NCBI GenBank assembly: GCA_040379385.1
Contig: JBEILF010000092.1
Span: 1 to 9,872, forward strand
Direction: 5' to 3'
DNA from: UKL13-2 sp040379385
Lineage (GTDB): Bacteria > Pseudomonadota > Gammaproteobacteria > Burkholderiales > Usitatibacteraceae
DNA length: 9,872 nucleotides
Shown here: in pieces, positions 6,730 to 9,872 of the stretch
Position numbering within the stretch: the stretch's first letter is position 1
Layout: every line of letters begins with the position of its first letter
Notes under the pieces: generated by a model
Database searches by the model: none
The model's input: only the letters and a program-made list of their open reading frames with translations
What the model was told of the DNA's origin: nothing
Made by a program: the position numbers and the translations under genes

Positions 6730-6888
6730 ACTGATGCGGCAACTAAATATGGAAAACCATTTCAGCCATCGCCGTTGCCGCGAAGGCGGGAACCCAATTT
6801 TGTTTATCGCGGCAGATTCCGATGGGAGGCTCCCGCCTTCGCGGGATCGGGGTTTTCTTAATTATTCATATTTAGTTGCCAGATCAAT
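6730..6888. mobile_element. MITE-like nested inverted-repeat element, about 159 bp, no transposase
   Basis: The ends are inverted repeats. ggcaactaaatatg (6738-6751) is a perfect 14-nt inverse of 6867-6880, and extending outward to 6730 and 6888 gives 19 of 22 pairs. Inside, gaaaacc (6752-6758) matches ggttttc (6851-6857). Further in, the 14-nt ccgcgaaggcggga (6778-6791) is perfectly inverted at 6831-6844. The whole can fold into one long stepped hairpin with a 39-nt apical loop. This layout is that of a small non-autonomous palindromic element. No clear target-site duplication is visible, and no transposase is present, so mobility is inferred only. Confidence 0.55.
6778..6846. repeat. REP-like inverted pair (cgcgaaggcggga core)
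   Basis: The 14-nt arm at 6778-6791 is repeated in perfect inverse at 6831-6844, separated by 39 nt. Each arm is also a small hairpin by itself: ccgc-gaag-gcgg on the left, and tcccgc-cttc-gcggga (6831-6846) on the right. The core cgcgaaggcggga is the form of a very common intergenic palindrome in beta- and gammaproteobacteria. The pair therefore looks like a back-to-back (BIME-type) unit. A tttt run at 6853-6856 follows the right arm, but is 6 nt away and short, so terminator function is doubtful. Confidence 0.7.
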
Positions 6889-6992
6889 ACAAGCAAGGCG
6901 CTCACCAATGGCGTGCCGCGCGTTCGATGGGATGAGATCCCTCGCTGATGAGGCGGTGCTAGGGATGACAACTAACTTTGCGGGGAATCAGC

Positions 6993-7919
6993 GTGACTGT
7001 TGACGTGCAATCTTTGGGCAAGGTCGCCGTGTTGATGGGCGGCCCCAGCAGCGAGCGCGAGATTTCGTTGCTCTCGGGCAGCGGCGTCCTCGCGGCGTTA
7101 AAGGAGAAGGGTGTTGATGCGCACGCCTTCGACCCTGCCATTCATTCGATTTTTGATTTGCCGCGAGAAAAATTTGATCGTGTCTTTATCGCTCTGCACG
7201 GGCGTTTTGGCGAAGACGGCACGGTACAGGGTGTGCTTGAGACCCTCAAAATTCCGTACACCGGTTCAGGCGTGATGGCGAGCGCACTCGCCATGGACAA
7301 GTGGCGTACCAAACTGGTCTGGCAAGCCGCTGGCATTCCCACACCGCGTTACCACGTCCTCACGCCAGATAGCGACCTTACCCGCGTGCTTGACGATCTT
7401 GGCCTGCCATTGATTGTCAAACCGGCACGAGAAGGCTCTTCCATTGGCGTGTCGAAGGTGAATATCGCCAGCGAGTTTCCGGCAGCCTTCAGCTTGGCGC
7501 AACGACTGGACCCGCTGGTCATCGCCGAGCAATTCATCGCTGGCCAGGAGTTGACCGCAGCCATTGTCGGCGATGACGCACTGCCGTTGGTTCGTATCGA
7601 GGCACCGGAGGGCAAGTACGACTACGCCAACAAATACTTCACAGAAGACGTGCGATATCACTGTCCAGCGGGTGTGCGTGCGGCGTTGGAGGATGAAATT
7701 CGTTTGATGGCGCTACGCGCCTTCCGTGTACTGGGCTGCTCCGGCTGGGGGCGTGCCGACTTGATTCTCCGGCCAGATGGCAGCTACGCATTTTTGGAGA
7801 TGAATACCTCGCCGGGGATGACGGGGCACTCGCTGGTGCCGATGGCCGCACGGGCAGTTGGGCTCAGTTACCCAGACCTGTGTGTTCGTCTCCTCTCGCT
7901 CGCAAGGTGCAACCAATGA
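6993..7919 (+). CDS. ddl: D-alanine--D-alanine ligase (Ddl)
   Basis: Ddl is a cytoplasmic ATP-grasp enzyme that makes the D-Ala-D-Ala dipeptide later added by MurF. With the start chosen here it has 308 residues, like E. coli DdlB (306). Motifs in order are VAVLMGGPSSEREISL (11-26, Glu21 being the expected catalytic Glu), ALHGRFGEDGTVQG (67-80), YTGSGVMASALAMDK (89-103), IVKPAREGSSIGVSK (141-155, Ser150), YDYANKYF (209-216, Tyr215), GCSGWGRADLIL (248-259) and LEMNTSPGMTGHSLVPMAA (268-286). The Tyr in the YxxKY segment marks a dipeptide ligase rather than a D-Ala-D-Lac form, which usually lacks it. GTG 6993 is preferred over TTG 6978 because GGGGA (6982-6986) lies just upstream. The stop overlaps ftsQ (ATGA). 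Confidence 0.94.
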   Translation: MTVDVQSLGKVAVLMGGPSSEREISLLSGSGVLAALKEKGVDAHAFDPAIHSIFDLPREKFDRVFIALHGRFGEDGTVQGVLETLKIPYTGSGVMASALAMDKWRTKLVWQAAGIPTPRYHVLTPDSDLTRVLDDLGLPLIVKPAREGSSIGVSKVNIASEFPAAFSLAQRLDPLVIAEQFIAGQELTAAIVGDDALPLVRIEAPEGKYDYANKYFTEDVRYHCPAGVRAALEDEIRLMALRAFRVLGCSGWGRADLILRPDGSYAFLEMNTSPGMTGHSLVPMAARAVGLSYPDLCVRLLSLARCNQ

Positions 7920-8851
7920 TAGCCAGTGATCGCACATCCGGTCGCACATCGCCGCTTGCCGCGCCACGTAGTGGTACGGGTGGGGCACGTGTGGCGGGTC
8001 GTGTGGGCCTTCGCCCGGAACAGTCGGCCGATGTGCCTTTCCGTAATCGGCGTGTGGTGGTGATTGGCGCTGCAATCGTGGCCATGATCGTAGCTGCAGC
8101 ACTGATGTGGTTCGCCCTTGGAGCACTACCGGAAGTTGGCAACCGCCTGCCGATTGAACGGGTGGTGTTTGTCAGTGCAACCAATACCGCGCTAACGGAG
8201 GTCGATGACGAAGCATTGAAGCGCGTGGCAAACGCACTCACCACAAGTGGAGCATCAATGCTGCAACTAGATTTGGTCGGGTTGGCATCGATTGTGAAGC
8301 AGGTGCAATGGGTGCGCGAGGCAACTATCCGCCGGCAATTTCCTTCCACCATTGTGGTGGCTATTGAGGAGCACAAACCCGTTGCGCGCTGGGTTGCCGA
8401 TGCAACCGATGACTCACAAACTATCGAGACGTCAACACTCGTGAATAGTTTTGGTGATGTGTTTAGCGCAACCATCGCCGATGAGAGGCGCGAACAGTTG
8501 CCAAAACTCGCCGGGCCGGAGGGATCGTCCTTTGAAGTACTAACCCGGTACGTCGCGCTGCTGGCACCGCTGGCAACAATTGACCGTTCGCCGAAGTCGG
8601 TTGTTATGACGCCGCGCCGCGCTTGGCAAGTGAAGCTCGACAACGGCGTCGTGCTCGAATTGGGTCGTGCGGATGTTGATGAACGCATTGCCCGGTTTAT
8701 TCACACTTACCCTGAATTACCGGCGCTGCAAGTTGCCGACGCCGTCGTTGATTTGCGTTATCAATCCGGTCTTACGATTCGCCACGCCAACACGCTCGTA
8801 GCGGGCGGCAAATTGACAAAGCCTGCACCAGCCAAGAAACCAACAGCATGA
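7916..8851 (+). CDS. ftsQ: Cell division protein FtsQ
   Basis: FtsQ is a bitopic inner-membrane divisome protein that recruits FtsB and FtsL and so links early and late division proteins. The 311-residue protein has a basic, Ala/Gly/Ser-rich cytoplasmic tail of about 45 residues, one transmembrane helix (about 46-68, VVVIGAAIVAMIVAAALMWFALG), then a periplasmic POTRA domain (about 80-152) containing WVREATIRRQFPSTIVVAIEEHKPVARW (132-159), and an FtsQ beta domain to VVDLRYQSGLTIR (277-289). The tail after about 295 is Lys/Pro/Ala-rich. ATG 7916 overlaps the ddl stop and has AAGG at 7904-7907, 8 nt away; a GTG at 7880 in the same frame is less likely. A 17-codon frame starts at its stop. Confidence 0.93.
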   Translation: MIASDRTSGRTSPLAAPRSGTGGARVAGRVGLRPEQSADVPFRNRRVVVIGAAIVAMIVAAALMWFALGALPEVGNRLPIERVVFVSATNTALTEVDDEALKRVANALTTSGASMLQLDLVGLASIVKQVQWVREATIRRQFPSTIVVAIEEHKPVARWVADATDDSQTIETSTLVNSFGDVFSATIADERREQLPKLAGPEGSSFEVLTRYVALLAPLATIDRSPKSVVMTPRRAWQVKLDNGVVLELGRADVDERIARFIHTYPELPALQVADAVVDLRYQSGLTIRHANTLVAGGKLTKPAPAKKPTA

Positions 8852-8901
8852 GTTACCACTGTACTGAATTTGCTGAATCCGAAAGATGGGAAAAGCCATG
8901 A
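8848..8901 (+). other. 17-codon frame linking ftsQ to ftsA (possible coupling ORF)
   Basis: ATG 8848 overlaps the ftsQ stop as ATGA. The frame encodes MSYHCTEFAESERWEKP and stops at TGA 8899-8901, which in turn overlaps the ftsA ATG as ATGA. It exactly spans the 46-nt gap so that translation could be coupled at both ends. The ribosome binding site is weak (AAGAA at 8834-8838, 9 nt away). It could be chance, since the frame is short. No protein family is recognised. Confidence 0.3.
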
Positions 8902-9872
8902 ACCGCGAAACCAAGAATCTGATTGTGGCGCTCGATATCGGCACATCGAAGATCGTCGCCATTGTCGCCGAGTTGACCGCTGAGGGTACGCTTGACGTGC
9001 TGGGCATTGGTCAGCATCCATCGCGTGGATTGAAAAAAGGCGTGGTGGTAAACATCGAAGACACGGTATCGGGCATTCAACGCGCGCTGGAAGAAGCTGA
9101 GCTGATGGCCGACGTAAAGATAAGGGATGTGATTACCGGCATCGCCGGCTCCCACATCAAGAGCTTCAACTCGCACGGTATGGTGGCCATTAAAGACCGC
9201 GAAGTTTCACAGTTCGACGTCGATCGTGTGGTGGAGACCGCGCGTGCGGTAAACATCCCAATGGACCAGCAGATTCTGCATATTCTTACTCAGGAATTCA
9301 TCATCGACGGTCAGGAAGATGTGCGTGAACCGGTCGGCATGAGTGGTGTACGGCTTGAAGTGAAAGTGCACATCGTCACGGGTGCCGTCAGTGCGGCGCA
9401 GAACATCATGAAGTGTGTGCGGCGTTGTGGACTTGAGCCGCGTGATCTCGTGTTGCAGCCGCTGGCGTCTTCCATCGCCGTGTTATCGGCCGACGAAAAA
9501 GATCTCGGTGTGTGTTTGGTCGACATCGGTGGCGGCACCACTGATATTGCGGTGTTCACCGGCGGGGCGATTCGTCACACTGCGGTAATCCCGATTGCCG
9601 GTGATCAGATCACCAACGACATCGCCATGGCGCTGCGCACACCGACCAAGGATGCGGAAGATATCAAGATGGCTTATGGCTGTGCGCTGCGCCAGATTGC
9701 CAGTGTTAACGACGTCATCGAAGTGCCGGGTGTGGGGGATCGCAGTCCGCGCCAGATGTCTCGCCAGACGCTCGCCGAAGTCATCGAGCCGCGGGTCGAG
9801 GAGCTCTACGCGCTGATTCAACGTGAGCTGCGCAGCAGCGGCTTTGAAGAGTTGCTGTCCAGCGGCATCGTG
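8898..9872 (+). CDS. ftsA: Cell division protein FtsA, 3' truncated by window edge
   Basis: FtsA is an actin-like ATPase that tethers FtsZ to the inner membrane through a C-terminal amphipathic helix and recruits later divisome proteins. The first 325 codons are present and open to the window end. The phosphate-1 motif is ALDIGTSKIVAIVAE (11-25). The 1C subdomain typical of FtsA follows, including GIAGSHIKSFNSHGMVAI (81-98) and ILTQEFIIDGQ (129-139). Then come phosphate-2 VDIGGGTTDIAVF (208-220) and IPIAGDQITNDIA (231-243), which contacts nucleotide. The membrane-targeting helix lies beyond the window. ATG 8898 has GGGA at 8888-8891 as ribosome binding site. An in-frame ATG at 8886 is possible but has a poorer site. 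The family usually totals about 410-420 residues, so roughly 90 are missing. Confidence 0.95.
   Translation, partial: MNRETKNLIVALDIGTSKIVAIVAELTAEGTLDVLGIGQHPSRGLKKGVVVNIEDTVSGIQRALEEAELMADVKIRDVITGIAGSHIKSFNSHGMVAIKDREVSQFDVDRVVETARAVNIPMDQQILHILTQEFIIDGQEDVREPVGMSGVRLEVKVHIVTGAVSAAQNIMKCVRRCGLEPRDLVLQPLASSIAVLSADEKDLGVCLVDIGGGTTDIAVFTGGAIRHTAVIPIAGDQITNDIAMALRTPTKDAEDIKMAYGCALRQIASVNDVIEVPGVGDRSPRQMSRQTLAEVIEPRVEELYALIQRELRSSGFEELLSSGIV

Larger units (their letters stand above)
6609..6992. other. murB-ddl spacer carrying inserted palindromic sequence
   Basis: This 384-nt stretch is visibly richer in A+T than the flanking genes, especially at 6609-6760 and 6853-6900. It contains the nested inverted-repeat element at 6730-6888. 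Near ddl it has a smaller REP-like stem, atccct (6937-6942) with agggat (6961-6966), continuing into gatgac. I see no promoter I can defend and no strong terminator. murB and ddl are usually adjacent or overlapping where they are neighbours, so this looks like an insertion. Confidence 0.6.
6605..7003 (+). other. Open frame of 132 codons bridging murB and ddl, probably not a protein gene
   Basis: A GTG at 6605 overlaps the murB stop as GTGA and has a good ribosome binding site (GGAG 6594-6597, 7 nt away). The frame stays open through the whole spacer, including the inverted-repeat element, and ends at TGA 7001-7003 inside ddl. The product (MSASLMRNETLLLADFFRHF...) has no domain I recognise. 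Its middle part, HRRCREGGNPI, is simply the translation of a REP-like palindrome. I read it as either chance or a relic of the original coupled ddl start followed by inserted repeat sequence. It might help ribosomes reach ddl. Codon use and homology would decide. Confidence 0.25.

Noticed and set aside
6831..6859. Possible rho-independent terminator after murB
   Set aside because: The stem (tcccgc/gcggga) is short, the T run is only four and is separated by 6 nt; the stem is better explained as half of a REP pair. Termination inside an essential operon would also need a promoter for ddl, which I cannot find.
6978..6992. TTG start for ddl, 15 nt upstream
   Set aside because: No ribosome binding site at suitable spacing; GTG 6993 has GGGGA 6 nt upstream and gives the usual Ddl length.
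7864..8688. 274-residue minus-strand frame opposite ftsQ
   Set aside because: Shadow of the ftsQ codon pattern; Ser/Thr/Ala-rich, no domain, and ftsQ on the other strand is clear.

Overview
The window is a segment of a division and cell wall (dcw) gene cluster, all on the + strand, in the order mraY (3' end only), murD, ftsW, murG, murC, murB, ddl, ftsQ, ftsA (5' part only). The organism is a Gram-negative proteobacterium. The MurC N-terminus (MKHKVKHLHFIGIGGSGMSG), the MurG N-terminus (MAAGTGGHIYPG) and the gene order with murB between murC and ddl look most like Betaproteobacteria, perhaps Nitrosomonadales-like or an uncultivated relative. That placement is by recall of family sequences, not by a search.

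Working together, MurB and MurC (with MurA, not in the window) make UDP-MurNAc and add L-Ala. MurD adds D-Glu. Ddl supplies D-Ala-D-Ala. MraY and MurG build lipid I and lipid II at the inner membrane. FtsW polymerises lipid II at the septum, FtsQ links the divisome parts across the membrane, and FtsA anchors FtsZ. All enzyme signature motifs checked are intact, with one possible substitution noted in MurG.

Most junctions are tightly coupled: murD/ftsW overlap by 8 nt, ftsW/murG are 2 nt apart, and murC/murB and ddl/ftsQ share ATGA start/stop overlaps. Three junctions are instead opened up: mraY-murD (357 nt, hairpin-rich), murG-murC (135 nt, containing a duplicated and broken murC start) and murB-ddl (384 nt, containing a nested inverted-repeat element of about 159 bp). 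ftsQ and ftsA are 46 nt apart, bridged exactly by a 17-codon frame.

I see no new multi-gene system here. The genes are the standard cluster. The unusual content is in the interrupted junctions: small palindromic or MITE-like insertions, and a remodelled murC start that appears to have lost its ancestral overlap with murG. I see no RNA genes, CRISPR, transposase genes or convincing promoters.
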